Numbered from the stretch's first letter, positions 33,874 through 46,894 are shown. The stretch: DNA of 64,000 nucleotides from Chamaecrista fasciculata (GCA_003254925.1 QANZ01000352.1:1-64000), one strand, 5' to 3'. Notes: a model not told the origin generated them from the letters alone. Program-made: numbers and translations.

Positions 33874-36030
33874 TCTTCAGCTTGTTTCTACTTACTACTT
33901 TTGTTTTCTGATTCTGGTTCAATCAGGAACTCAAGTCTCAAACCATAAACTTAATGGAACTGTTCATATGCTTGTATTTCAAATGAAATGCTCTTCCTTT
34001 TTTCCTCGTTCTTCCTTCTTGAGTCTATTTTTCCCTTAATAGACTGTCTCCTAAACTTGATCCAAGTTAATACATAAATATCAGATAAATGGGGTCAGGT
34101 TGTGGTATATATCAACTAAATTATAATTTTTCTCCAACATTATACTAAATAAAGCTCAAAATACGAGTATGTGATATAAATTTATCTCAACTACGATCGA
34201 AGATGTTATTCAGGCAAGTTGGAAAAAGCCTATTTGAGAATGACATTCTCGCAACTTCCCCGTAGAGACTAAAAAAACATCATGCTAAGTATTTTTTTTT
34301 GTTATAATCATGCTAAGTATTATTTTTAATAATATACTTTAAAACAACATATTATCTTAAGATATAATTTTAAGAATCGACAATCAAAACTCTACAATTA
34401 TTTAATAGGGTAAATTGTAATTTGGTACTCTGTGGTTAGGGGCGGTTCTCTTTTGGTACCCTGAAAGAAAAATTTTTGCATTGTGGTACTCCGTGATTTG
34501 CTCCGTTAGTGATTTGGTCTCTTGAGGTTTTTTTCTGTTAGGATTTAACGGCAAATGTACGTTAAAATGTCAAAAATCTCCCAACAAGGGATCAAAACAG
34601 AAAGAATTAATTATAAAAGGGTCTTTAGAATTCTAATATTATAGAATTTTCTCATTTTCATAAGATTTCTTCTGAATAGGTCCTGATTTAATTACACTTT
34701 AATCTCAAAAGTTTATGATCTTTATCATCTTCATTCATTTTAGTCCCAAATCCTCAAAATAAAATTGTAAAGGTTCTCAAAACTCTTCCAAACATTTCAA
34801 TTTAGTCCTAAAAGTATTTAAACCCCTAAAACCTAAACTCTAAACCTTAAAACTATAAACCCTAAACTCTAAAATTCTAAACCCTAAAACTCTAAACCCT
34901 AAAAAATCTAATTTGAGCAATTAGGTCTCTCACCCATTCTTATTCCATTATTCTCAATTCCCCCTCTTTTCATCATCTTCATTCATTTTAGTCCCAAATC
35001 CTCAAAATAAAATTTTAAAGTGTCCCAAAACTCTTCCAAACATTCCTATTTAGTCCTTAAAAATATTAAAAACCCTAAAACTATTATTTTGTTTTAATAT
35101 TCATCTTCAGCTTGTTTCTACTTACTACTTTTGTTTTCTGATTCTGGTTCAATCAGGAACTCCAAGTCTCAAACCATAAACTTAATGGAACTGTTCATAT
35201 GCTTGTATTTCAAATGAAATGCTCTTCCCTTTTTCCTCGTTCTTCCTTCTTGAGTCTATTTTTCCCTTAATAGACTGTCTCCTAAACTTGATCCAAGTTA
35301 ATACATAAATATCAGATAAATGGGGTCAGGTTGTGGTATATATCAACTAAATAAAGCTCAAAATACGAATAGGTGATCTAAATTATAATTTTTCTCCAAC
35401 ATTATACTAAATAAAGCTCAAAATACGAGTATGTGATATAAATTTATCTCAACTACGATAGAAGATGTTATTCAGGCAAGTTGGAAAAAGCCTATTTGAG
35501 AATGACATTCTCGCAACTTCCCCGTAGAGACTAAAAAAACATCATGCTAAGTATTTTTTTTTGTTATAATCATGCTAAGTATTATTTTTAATAATATACT
35601 TTAAAACAACATATTATCTTAAGATATAATTTTAAGAATCGACAATCAAAACTCTACAATCATTTAATAGGGTAAATTGTAATTTGGTACCCTGTGGTTA
35701 GGGACGGTTATCCTTCGGTAAACTGAAAGAATAATTTTTGCATTGTGGTACCCGTGGTTTGTTCCGTTAGCGATTTGGTCCCCTGAGGTTTTTTTCTGTT
35801 AGGATTTAACGGCAAATGTACGTTAAAATGTCAAAAATCTCCCAACAAGTCTTCTCTTATGCGTTTAAGTCTTTTCCCTTTACTAAAAGGGATCAAAACA
35901 TAAAGAATTAATTATAAAAGGGTCTTTNAATAAAATTTTAAAGTGTCCCAAAAATCTTCCAAACATTCCTATTTAGTCCTTAAAAATATTAAAAACCCTA
36001 AAACTATTATTTTATTTTAATATTCATCTT
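33874..36030 (+). repeat. imperfect tandem duplication of about 1.23 kb
   Basis: The segment starting tcttcagcttgtttctactt at 33874 starts again at 35104. The second copy lacks about 380 bp at the single N (35928) but has about 40 bp (caagtcttctcttatgcg region) missing from the first. The copied unit includes host flank plus the left end of the fold-back element. Misassembly at the N is possible. Confidence 0.75.
34279..34321 (-). repeat. oligo(A) micro-insertion with 15-bp direct repeats
   Basis: atcatgctaagtatt is repeated at 34279-34293 and 34307-34321 around 13 nt, tataacaaaaaaa on the minus strand. The whole arrangement is repeated in the second copy of the tandem duplication near 35540-35582, so it predates that event. 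Confidence 0.7.
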
Positions 36031-37652
36031 CATCTTCCATTCAACCTTCCAAGTGTTCATCTTCTCAAAAAAAAAATTTAATTTTCATCTTCATCTTCAT
36101 CTTCCCAACCCTCTCTTAACCCTCTCATAATTAACCATCTTCATATTCATCTTCTACGCCATCTCCACCTCCCTCACGACACCAACAAGTTCAGAAACGA
36201 CGACACCTTGTGCAAAATCTGAACAGAATCTCAAAACGGCGGATCTCAAAAACGGAATTCCTTCCATGAATCTCAAAACGAAATTGATTCAGAATTAATT
36301 TTTTGACTAGAAAATGAACTTGTTCAAAAGAGTTTAATTTTTTGCAGAATCCCTAAATGGAATCCCTAACCCAGATACAGTACTTTCTCAAACACTCCCT
36401 AATTAGAAATTGATTCAGAATTATTTTATTGACTGGAAAATGGTTGAATCAATTGGTTTGATTTTGGTATTATTATGTGTTTGAGACTTGAAACGACGAT
36501 TTGAAACGAAATTGATTCATAAAACGCCGAGAACTTGAAACGCTGTGGAAGATGGAGATGACGATGGCGGCATGTGGTGGTGGTGATGGAGATGGAGAAG
36601 AAGAGATGATGATGGCGGCAGGGGATGAAGAGATGACGATGGCGGCATGTGGTGGTGGTGATGGAGATTAAGATGAAGAGATGATGATGGCAGTAGAAGA
36701 TGAAGAGATGAAGATGGAGATGGAGATGGAGATGAAGATGAAGATGCTGGGTTTTAAAAGAATAATGTACCTGGGTTTAATTAGGGTGTGAAATCAATTT
36801 AGGTTTTAGGATTTAGAATTTAGTTTTTAGGGTTTTGGATTTTAAGATTTGGGGTTTGGGGTTTTAGAGTTTAGGGTTTTTAAAATTTTTTCATTTCAAT
36901 TTATTCCTTGTGTTTCAATTTAGTCCCTGAAAGATTCTTGGTTTAAGGACTAAATTGGAATGTTTGGAAGATTTTTGGGATACTTTAAAATTTTATTTTG
37001 AGGATTTGGGACTAAAATGAATGAAGATGATAAAAAGGAGGGGGAATTGAGAATAATGGGATAAGAATAGGTGAGGGACCTAATTGCTCAAATTTTATTT
37101 TTTAGAGTTTAGGGTTTTAGGGTTTAGAATTTTAGAGTTTAGGGTTTAGGGTTTATAGTTTTAAGGTTTAGAGTTTAGGTTTTAGGGTTTTTAATACTTT
37201 TAAGGACTAAATTGAAATGTTGGAAGAGTTTTGAGACACTTTACAATTTTATTTTGAGGATTTGGGACTAAAATGAATGAAGATGATAAAGATCATAAAC
37301 TTTTGGGATTAAAGTGTAATTAAATCAGGACCTATTCATAAGAAATCTTATGAAAATGAGAAAATTCTATAATATTAGAATTCGAAAGACCCTTTTATAA
37401 TTAATTCATTATGTTTTTATCCCTTTTAGTAAAGGGAAAAGACTTAAAACGCATAAGAGAAGACTTGTTGGGAGATTTTTGACATTTTAACGTACATTTG
37501 CTGTTAAATCCTAACAGAAAAAACCTCAGGGGACCAAATCGCTAACAGAGCAAACCACGGGGTACCACAATGCAAAAATTTTTCTTTCAGGGTACCGAAG
37601 GGGAACCGCCCCTAACCACAGGGTACCAAATTGCAATTTACCCTATTTAATA
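34399..37652. mobile_element. large fold-back element with telomere-like arrays
   Basis: The ends GGGTAAATTGTAATTTGGTA and its near-complement (37624-37643) are flanked by the 9-bp repeat tatttaata (34399-34407, 37644-37652). The arms contain ccgttagyratttggtc and ggttaggggcggtt words. Inner parts hold degenerate CCCTAAA/TTTAGGG arrays at about 34815-34910, 36800-36880 and 37090-37180. The centre (36540-36750) is a GATGGAGATGA-type purine repeat. A second left end lies at 35670 because of the tandem duplication. It has no transposase frame. Confidence 0.75.
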
Positions 37653-38314
37653 TTATAACTCTCTAACTTTTGAAATATTAAATATTAATAGTATCTTTCT
37701 TATTTCTTAATTACTCCATATATGATATATTATGTTCATGAATTATATTACTCAAGTGCCTATAAAATTTGATGCATGAGTTTGATCAAATCTTTTTATA
37801 TCTATTTTAAATTTTCTGGTATATTTCAAAATTCAAATGATCAATTAGAAATAATAATAGCTTTTTTCTCAACTTCAAATGTCACAGGAAATTAAATAAA
37901 TAAAAGCATCAGGACAGGGAAATATTTTTTTGGCTGATCTGGGCTTAGTGGGCTTCTTTTAGACCTTCGGAATTATTTTTTATTTTGTGGAAGAGCACAT
38001 ATGGGCCTGGGTTGAAGTACCTTTGAGTGGGATAGTGACTCGGCTTCGAAACAGAGCAACCCTAAACCACGAAGTTTTCACTGTATAGCGAAGTTTGCGT
38101 GCTTCGCCTCCTTTCCTCTTCCTTCCTTCATCGTTTTCCTTTCTTCTTTCTCAAGATGGGAAATCAATAACTTAGAAATATATACCGCAACACACAGGAA
38201 AACATTCGGAGCTGATATTTTTTGGGCAGCCTGAGCGATCCCATTTTTCCTGAGAGAAAAGGAAAACCAAAAAAAAAAAAAACACGAAAATTTTGTCAGA
38301 GTTGAGCCCTTCAA
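37653..38314 (+). promoter_or_regulatory. TIM44 upstream region with site II motifs
   Basis: TGGGCT occurs at 37940-37945 and 37949-37954 and TGGGCC at 38002-38007, about 310-375 bp before the ATG. Such TGGGCY (site II) clusters are frequent before nuclear genes for mitochondrial and growth proteins. The rest is AT-rich without a gene. Confidence 0.5.
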
Positions 38315-41300
38315 ATGGCAGGCAGAAAACTGGTTCGTGACTTGTTACTGTCCAAACAATCTCTTTTTGTTCAGTTAACTTCTAAGCAGGTTTGTTAATC
38401 TCGCTCTGCTCCTCTTCATGGTGAAGATTTCGTGTGTTTTTACTTCCTACCTATTGAAGTTTTCTGTTTTACAGGCCTCAAGTACAAGGTTCCGTTTGCT
38501 TGCAGCGGATAGGTGCTCGAGTCTACGTAGATATAGTGTCTTCAATGAATTCTCTAAGAAAGTGAAAGGCGAAGCTGACAGGTAATTCAACTTTGTTTTG
38601 TCGTTCATTTATGCAAATTCTGTCTCTTACCTTAATGTTTTAGAACTTGCAATCCGTTCTCAATCATTGCATCGGAATGGCGGCTAAATGTGAAGAGTGT
38701 TGGTGGAAGATTCTTTTTATTCATTACTCATTGTATAAACTACCTCTGCAATTTCACATTTTGAAACAATTAAACTTCAGCTTAAGCTTGTATTTGCCTT
38801 GAATACTTTCCACATTTGACTATCCACGAGGTTTTCTTTCCTCCCGCTAATGTGAATAACTGGCTGCTGTGTTCTTTTCAATTCTTTCCATGGTCGTAGA
38901 AATCCAGAATTCCAACAATCTGTCAACAAGCTTAAAGGTGTAAAAGAGGAGCTGAAAGAGAGGTAAACTTGTTTTGGAGACTATAGTGCAATGTATAATT
39001 TATAAGTTATTAATTAATAGGCTGAGACATACCGTTGTATGTCAAGGCTGGGTGGACACTTCAATGGAGGGCCTGAGATGGTGAAATGGCGAATGCAGAA
39101 CAAAGCAGAAAACTGAGCAGCTGTACAAACAGGTGGATGAAGTGTGGACAGATGCTGAAGCTGCTGTAAAAAAGGTATAGTCAAAGTTCATTTTCATGTT
39201 CTGCTGTACTTCAAATTAGTGTTTCAGGAATGAAAACTAATTTGCACAGGGAAACTGCCAATCCTTTCATATTGCTAATGTTTCCTCCTTTTTTAATGAG
39301 CTAGATATTCCTTCGCATTTGGTTATTCCACAGTGCAATTATTACAGGGACTTGAAGTTGAGAAGCAGTGTCTATTCAATATAAGCTGATGATTTGTCAT
39401 AATTTCCAAAAATTTGATCCATAATTTTCCTGCAGGTTTCTGGAGATGTGAAAGAGAAGATTTCAGCTGCTACTGAAGAGGTCTGTCAGATTTTTAAATT
39501 TTTCCAGCTAGGGTCATGGGTTTATACTTTGTGGTTCATTGACTATATTCATTGTAACACAGGTGAAAGAAACTTTTGGAATCGGGAAGCAGGATTCTTC
39601 AGGATCTACTGGTTCTTCAGCAGAACAGGATACTGGTGCAAAACAACAAGGAAGTCAGAGTTCACATGAGGAGGAGAAACAACAGCATTCTGGATCTAGT
39701 AACACTGCAGACTCTTTTTTTGGAAAATTTAAATCAACGATGTCTTCCCCAAATGTTTCTGGGGCCTTCCAAAAACTGAAGGAAGCAAAGTTGGTCGACA
39801 TAGCCAGGAAAGGATATGACATTGTGAAAGAAGAGATGAGTAGCAATCCAACAAAAAGAAGGCGTGCTACTTCCACGCCAGCTGGTGAAGTGAGCTCAAG
39901 GACAGAACTTGTTGTAGTGCCCTCACAACAATCTTGGTGGGGTAAGAAGTTTGACCAATTCAAGGATAAGGTAAATTGATTGTCAGTTATTTCTACGTGG
40001 TTGTACTTATAATTATCTCCATTTGGGTATTTACTTTGCGTTGTATTTAGGTGAAAGGCCTTCCTATATCCAAGCGATTTGTTCAGTATAGTGACCCAGT
40101 GAAGTCAAAGGGCCAGGAGGTATGTTCTTATAATTTAGGATTCTGTAGCTTGCCTTGCATCTATAATTTAGTTGCACCAATTGAGATTATATAAGTGTTG
40201 TATAAAAAAGGATTGCCATATTTTTCTTTGAAGTTACCATTTATTTTATGTTTAAACTGACAGATTGTAGAAGACTTGCGTGAAAGATATGAGACTAGTG
40301 ACAACCCCATTATTCACAAAATACAAGAGTATGCCTTGGTTTCTCTTCACATATCCTGTGCTTAGAATTATTGTGACCGGTTATATTCAAAATAGTAATG
40401 AGCGTTACAATGCTTGACTGTTGTAATATTAAGAACATTGCAATCCTTTTGCAGCATAAATGATAGTATGTTTCAAGAGACTGATGCTGCACTATCATAC
40501 AAGGAAATTCGTCAACGAGATCCGTATGTCTCATGACTTCTGCTTTTATCTTGAACTTCTATCTTTTCTATCACTATTATTCCTGTTGACATCTTCCTTC
40601 AATTGTGTTTGCATGAATTAGTCACTTCTCATTACCAGAATTTATTGGGGAAGTTCAGGAGGCCATAAAACCCGTGCTTAATGCTTACATCAAGGTTGGT
40701 ACTAAGCTTGTGGATTCTAACTCTGTAAACAGCTTTTTCTATTGGAACTCTTCTATTAACAAAACAAAGAAAAAATAAAGTTGTTCATAGTTCAGATACA
40801 TCATTTTTCTCCTATATATTTATAAATAGGTCTAAGTGCACTTTTAGTCCCATAACTTTGGCTAAGGTTTCAATTTGGTCCCATAACTTTTTTTGTTGCA
40901 CTTTTGGTCCCATATCTTTTACTCAAGTTGCAGATTTGGTCCTGTGTTACATTTTTGGTCCCATATCTTTGGTTCATGTTACATAATTGGTCCTATATTT
41001 TTTAGTCAAGTTGCAGAGTCGGTCCCATATCTTTGGGTCAGGTGCAAAATTGGTCTCATATATTTGGATCAAGTGGGACTGGCGGTGAAACTTTTTGCAA
41101 AGATATGAGACAAATTCTGCAACATGACCAAAAGATATGGGACCAAAAGTGATACGGGACCAAATCTGCAACTTTTTGCAAAGATATGGGACCAAAAGTG
41201 CAACAAAAAAAGTAATGGGACCAAACTGAAACCTGAGTAAAAGTTATGGGACCAAAAGTGCACTTTAACCTTATAAATATTATTTTGCAGGGAGATGTTG

Positions 41301-42246
41301 AAACTCTGAAAAATTATTGTAGTCCTGAGCTTGTTGAACGCTGTAAAGCAGAACATAACGCATATCAAAGTAATGGTATCTTCTTCGATAACAAGGTGAG
41401 ACTGCCAAAATATTTGGAGTTTGGGTGATATCATGCATATTCATATCTAAAGGGAAGGTTGACAGAGTCACATTTCCCTTTTCTGGGTATAGTGCCATTT
41501 TTAATATTTGACTTTTGATGCAGATTCTGCACGTGTCTGATGCCGAAGTGAGGGAGACCAAGATGATGGGGTCCTCTCCCATAATCATCGTAATGGTATG
41601 TAAATTTTCACTTCCAGAAGTTTATTGATAATTTACAATTACTTTAGGTAGATAGTGAAATAAAAGCCTGGCCTGATAGTCCTGCACCATGAATTTTCAG
41701 TTTCAAACACAGCAAATCTACTGCGTACGTGATAGGAACGGGTCAATTACAGAAGGGGGCAAGGTAAATATTATGTATATGCTTTTGTTCGGATATTTAG
41801 AATGTGGGAATAAGTAATATATAGTTATATAGTACTATTGTCTATATTAGTATATTAACTTTAAGATGTTAATTAGATTTAAGCATATCATGCATTCCTT
41901 TTCTTCCTTGTTTGAGATTATATCATTTTGCTCAATTTCGTTCTCCTTCTGTCTTTTTAATAATGATGATGTCAATATTTTACACCTAAATTTTAAAATT
42001 CATTTCGCAAATGTATGACTAACCAATTTACATTTCTTCATTAGTGAATACATGCAACACACCATGCACTCGGGTATTTTATTGCCGTTCATGATTGTTA
42101 TTTTCTTTTTATAGGATACAATCCACACAGTATTCTATGCTTGGGCTTTACAACAAGTGGAGCCCGAAGATCGTGGAGAAGATTGTATTTACCTAATGTG
42201 GAGACTAAGAGAGATGCAACAGCAGGGTATCCGAGCCCTTATCTAG
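38315..42246 (+). CDS. TIM44: mitochondrial import motor subunit TIM44
   Basis: Fourteen exons join in frame to 473 aa: 38315-38389, 38475-38581, 38900-38962, 39099-39174, 39436-39480, 39563-39970, 40051-40119, 40264-40328, 40455-40523, 40622-40694, 41291-41395, 41524-41595, 41701-41763 and 42115-42246. TIM44 sits on the matrix face of the TIM23 channel and recruits Hsp70 to pull proteins in. The N-terminus ([20 protein letters not shown], then further Arg/Ser) is a matrix presequence. A charged helical region with [12 protein letters not shown] follows, then a Ser/Gln-rich linker in exon 6. The C-terminal Tim44 domain (about 290-473) includes [37 protein letters not shown] and [20 protein letters not shown]. 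Intron 10 carries a fold-back MITE. Confidence 0.95.
40820..41279. mobile_element. fold-back MITE in TIM44 intron 10 with 9-bp TSD
   Basis: The body is 40829-41270, starting ggtctaagtgcacttttagt and ending with its near-complement (accaaaagtgcactttaacc). The 9-bp direct repeat ttataaata is perfect at 40820-40828 and 41271-41279. Inner units are tggtcccatatctttt and complements. It is the same family as 14058-14480. Confidence 0.88.
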
Positions 42247-42680
42247 TTTTTCATCTTTATTTTGTCGAGGGTGATGTATAATTAGGCCTTCATTCTCTGT
42301 TCTATCATCAATTTTTTGACAAATTATTAACGTCCTTTTATTATTGGTAATAAATAATACATCAATTATTCTGTTGTACCCCCTTGATGATGTGGAAACC
42401 TGATTGGAAAATTAATATTTAAATTTAATCCCCATGCCCGCGATGTGATTGGCAAGACACCATAGGCAAGTACATTATAAAACAAAATATTTTCTTTGAA
42501 TTGATAGAGGCGAAAGCATGAAACGTATACCGCTAAACCCTTTTCGGCGCCGAATCAAAATAAACTAAAACTAATTGTCTAAGTAGAAATGAAACAAGCA
42601 AAATAGAGGTGGTTATATTGTGATAGAGATCCCCGATGGGAAATCATACAAGAAGGTGAGGGCGAGTGTATTTAGCTAGA

Positions 42681-43238
42681 TATATACATGAAGATTGCAG
42701 ATGATCGATCCATTAAAGTGCTCGACCAAAGCATATGAGTACTAGTCACCGATTCTTGGCATATAACAAAGGTAAAAATATTTTCCAGTCGAAAGGAACA
42801 GGAGCCGTTTCTCAAACGGCAGAGTAAGTTTACAGTGAATCTGTCATATCGCAATGAATCTCTCAACATTCACACCCTCCCTGGTCCTACTAAAAGGATG
42901 TCATACTTATGATGAAATCCACCGAACCCAGCTAGCATGCATTTAAAACCACAAAGTGTTATTTTTTAAACCACAATGAATCTGTCATATATACAAGGAC
43001 ATTGCAGATGATCCATTAAAGTGCTCGACCAAAGCATGAGTACTAGTCACCGATTCTTGGCATATAACAAAGGTAAAATATCTTCCAGTCGAAAGGAACT
43101 GTAGCCATTTCCCAGAAACGGCAGAATAAGTTTACAGTGAATCTGTCATATCGCAATGGATCTCTCTACATTCACACCCTCCCCGGTCCTCCTAGAAGGT
43201 TCATACTTATGACGAAATCCACCAAACCCAGCTAGCAT
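42681..43238. repeat. tandem duplication of about 255 bp in the SLU7 3' flank
   Basis: Copy 1 (42681-42938) and copy 2 (42988-43238) share long blocks such as gagtactagtcaccgattct, agtttacagtgaatctgtca and the cattcacaccctcc region, with a few substitutions and small indels. They lie 85 bp beyond the SLU7 stop codon, so at least one is probably in its 3' untranslated region. I recognise no gene or RNA in the unit. Confidence 0.8.
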
Positions 43239-43322
43239 TTTAAGCAAAGAACTTAGAGCCCTCTCTATATCAGTAACAACTAACAAACGGGCTCCATGCA
43301 GAATTCTATGCCCCCTGAATGT

Positions 43323-46300
43323 TTAGTGCAGGAAGTTCTTCATTGGATCATCGTGATGAACTCTCTTCATCCTGTATGCTTCCATCTCTTCTTCAGTAAC
43401 CTGAATCAGATAACATGGTGATGAAAAACTGCATAAAGGGACCAGCATATTTATAAATCATAAGCCAGTGAATGAAAAGATATACCTGATCATTCCATCT
43501 AACATTGTATTTGCGCTTCCTCTCATCTTTCTCTTCTCTCTTTCTTTGATCCTCCTACAAAGAACCAAAAGAATTCACCAATAAGTAACAAAATGAACCA
43601 AAAAATCCAAAGGTTTTTTGCACGCAATATATACTTCCATAATCTAAAACAAAACATGTCATATTAGTCCCTCAAAGAATACGTGCACTCTCGGAACTCA
43701 CAGCAGTTTCACCCCCCCCCCCCAAAAAAAAATTCCGACAGATACAAACCCCAACAAATCTTAAGGCACATGAAGACTGATGTATACCTTTTTGAGAGCT
43801 TCGGCAAGCAATTTCTCATCCAGAACCAAGTCATCCGGGACATCAGTACCCCACGTAGCCAGCTTTTTCTCTTCAACAGGTGAATGAACTTCTGTTTTGT
43901 GATTGAATTAAAACATTTATCAATAAATAGGAAGCTAAATATTACAGAACATGATAACACATACACATAGAACTAAGAAAAGGTGAGGGAAGATGGAAAA
44001 ATGAAAGCAGTCAGAACCACTCAACAAACCTTCAACAGCCTCTTTGCGGGCAATATTAGCTTTCATAAGATCAGTTGCAGCCTCAGCAGCCTCAATACCA
44101 GCAGCACCTGTACAATAGCTATTACGTATAGTCTGCTTGCAGCATTTGTAACCCCATTGGTGATCCTTCCACCATGAGCCCCAAACAGTAGTGTGGTTGT
44201 TAATGTAAACATCTTCTTCATACTTGCTCTTAGGAAGAGCTGCCTCCTGCTCAAATATAAAAATAGATAGAGGAATATTATCACGAAGATCACAAAGAAT
44301 ACATAAAGAAGAATAATCTTACAAGACTTCCTAAATGCTCAAACTAAAAACTCACGGTTATGCTTCTCACAAATCAAGGAAGAGCCTAATAATGCCAAGA
44401 GACATTTGATGTATAATACTATAATTTAAAATTTACATGAGCATTTGCAATGTAGAGTTAAAATTAGAAGCTGGAACAAGCAAATTAACAACTTCAGATG
44501 AAATCTCACCTGTCCCTTTATAATTCTACCAGCACGGTCATACTCAACTTCTCTCTCACTTTGACCCAGCAGAAGTTCTCTTGGAAGTTTGTCCTCATCA
44601 GCCGCATTGCCATACTTCTCCACAATGGTGTCCTTTGTCTGAGACTTCAATTTCTCCTTCATTATCTTAAAATTCTTATAGAGCAATTCAGCTTGGGATG
44701 GTGCTGCTTGCATGTGAACGTCTTGACCCTTGTCAAATGCCTCCCAAGCATGGATGTTTAGTTCCTTAAATTCCAAAGCTTGACCACTATTTCTATACTG
44801 GTTATCACCCTGTAACACAGTAGAAGTTTTTAAATCCATGATCAATATTTGATAGACATATAGGAAAACAAATAAATCATAAAATTTTCTGTAAATTGTA
44901 AATTCAAGGCCAGTTACCTCATAAAATTTCTCATTTGGATCTGCATCTGGAAGAGGATCCTCACGCATAGATCTTGTTTTGGGATCGTAGTGTGCAGAGT
45001 TTACATCAAGATTCAGAAGATATTTTGCAGTATCCTCTCGAATACGCAGGTTCCTGAAGAAAAAGATATTTAAGTTTCAATTATACATAAGATAAATGAT
45101 AAAAGTTGGAAAATAGTCATCTTGTTATTTTACGCACACATGGTAGTGGTGAGAAAATTACCTTACAGTTCCAGTACTACCACCACCTGTTGTACGAACA
45201 CGTTTCTCAACCTTTGCAAAGTCCATTTGCTTGCTTTCATCAACTTTTGCCTCATCTACCCTAAGATCATCATCATCGTCATCTTCATCCTCATCAATAA
45301 CTGCATCCTCACCATTTTGGTTGCTTTTCTCCAATTTCTTCAGTTGTTGTTCCTTTTGGTACCTCTTGCGAGCTTCATCTCTAGCTTCATACCTCTCAAT
45401 CACTCGAGCGTAAGTTGAAGCATCATACCCATTCCATCTGTCCCGCTTCCCATCATAGTCAAGCTCAAAAGTTTCTATCTTCTCATCAGGGGCAATGTGC
45501 TTGTTTGTCCACTTTGCTCCCACTCTCCTTGGCCTTTCCATGCATGACTTAGAATCATGCGTCATAGCTCCACAGCTACAATGAATTAATAAACATTAAC
45601 TGCCATTGTCTCGTAAAATAAAATGGTGATATAAATATATGTATAGTCAAAGCCCAGCACAACAGTGAGAGTGGTCAAAAGACGACCTAAAGAATTATGC
45701 AACCCAAATACGAAGTCTTGTTCAGTTCAAAAACAAAGAGCATCTATCAAATGTTCATAAGAAAAACACAATAGTATAGAGAGAGCACTTACTTCTCACA
45801 TGCACCTTTCCTGTACTTGTCAGCCTGAAAAATTTTAGCACCTCTATCATACCATGATTTTGTGTAATTGGGATCTGATTTCCACTTCCTTTGATGTTTT
45901 AAACTCTGCAGTTAAAACGAAAAAAAGGTCTTCATAAGTATCAGTAAACAGTACTTACAAATTTCATCAAACTGACCACAATAGAAAACACTTACAGGTC
46001 TCTCAGCATTAAGATACCAAGGTGCTGAAGACATGTACTGGGGAATGTGAGGGTTGATTTCCTTTCCATCTTCATCAACCTCAGCTGGTGCAAGACCAGC
46101 TTTCCGTGCTTCTTCCAATTCAATTTGTTTGCGATGGTCCTCCCTGGACTTAAATGCCACTGCAAACCCAATAATATAAGCCAGAAAATTACCAATAAAA
46201 GCAAGACTAAAATAATCTCGAATGTTGTCAATAGATCAAGGGTGACATGGACATGGTAAAAACAATCTCCAATGCAGAAACCCATTTGTCACATATAATT

Positions 46301-46687
46301 AAGCAACGAAATCTACGCCCTAAATACTTGAAGTAGCAGCTTCGAAACTTTCGTACTTATGTCAGGGATTTCATCTAATAGTGTTAAATTCAATGAGTTA
46401 ATTGGATATTTTGTTCGATCAATTCGCCCAATAAGTTACTTATTTTTTACAAGAATCGTACTGGCTCCAAATACAAAATTATGTCATCGAAAATCAAAAC
46501 CCTAAATCGTTCAGGAAATAACCCAATTCAGGAGCGATAGGATAAAATATATTTCGTGAGACAGCAGAATGGAAAACGGAAGAAAAAAACAACACCAAAC
46601 CTTAGAGATAATGGGTCAGATCATTATTAAGAAGACAAGGGTGATGAAAAACTGAAGGAAAAAACAATTACCTGATGCCGTCGCCAT
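43323..46687 (-). CDS. SLU7: pre-mRNA splicing factor SLU7
   Basis: Ten exons join in frame to 536 aa: 46687-46672, 46159-45996, 45905-45793, 45575-45162, 45053-44918, 44809-44510, 44246-44030, 43891-43788, 43554-43486 and 43400-43323. SLU7 acts in the second catalytic step of splicing and helps hold the 3' splice site. The CCHC zinc knuckle is present (Cys96, Cys99, His104, Cys109). Other family blocks are [15 protein letters not shown] near the start, [20 protein letters not shown], an Asp/Glu-rich run (about residues 225-245), [12 protein letters not shown] and [21 protein letters not shown] region. The end is [16 protein letters not shown]. The first coding exon has only 16 nt. It is convergent with TIM44. 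Confidence 0.96.
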
Positions 46688-46833
46688 GATTTGGCTAAAA
46701 CCGACGCACCGAGAGTCCGAAATATAAGATAACAAATCTGAAGATCAAAGACGACGAACTTGGACGACAAACCCAGCAAAACGCAAGTGTCTAATCTGGG
46801 ATTGCAAATTAGGCGTTACGCGGTTTGTTACTA

Positions 46834-46876
46834 GCTAGCTTCTTTTTTTGGCCAACACTCACTTGCTAGCTTCTTT
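46834..46876 (-). repeat. oligo(A) micro-insertion with 12-bp direct repeats
   Basis: gctagcttcttt is repeated at 46834-46845 and 46865-46876. The 19-nt insert is aagtgagtgttggccaaaa on the minus strand, the longest non-A part of the set, ending ttggcc before the A run. Confidence 0.65.
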
Positions 46877-46894
46877 ATCCTTCGAGTCTTAGGA

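Noticed and set aside
34815-34910. True interstitial telomere
   Set aside because: The CCCTAAA units are degenerate and irregular, and are mirrored inside a transposon with a TSD; they are not a fused chromosome end.
40893-41195. Frames with repeated HFWSHIF / FGPIS words in TIM44 intron 10
   Set aside because: They are translations of MITE repeat units, flanked by a 9-bp TSD and within an intron.
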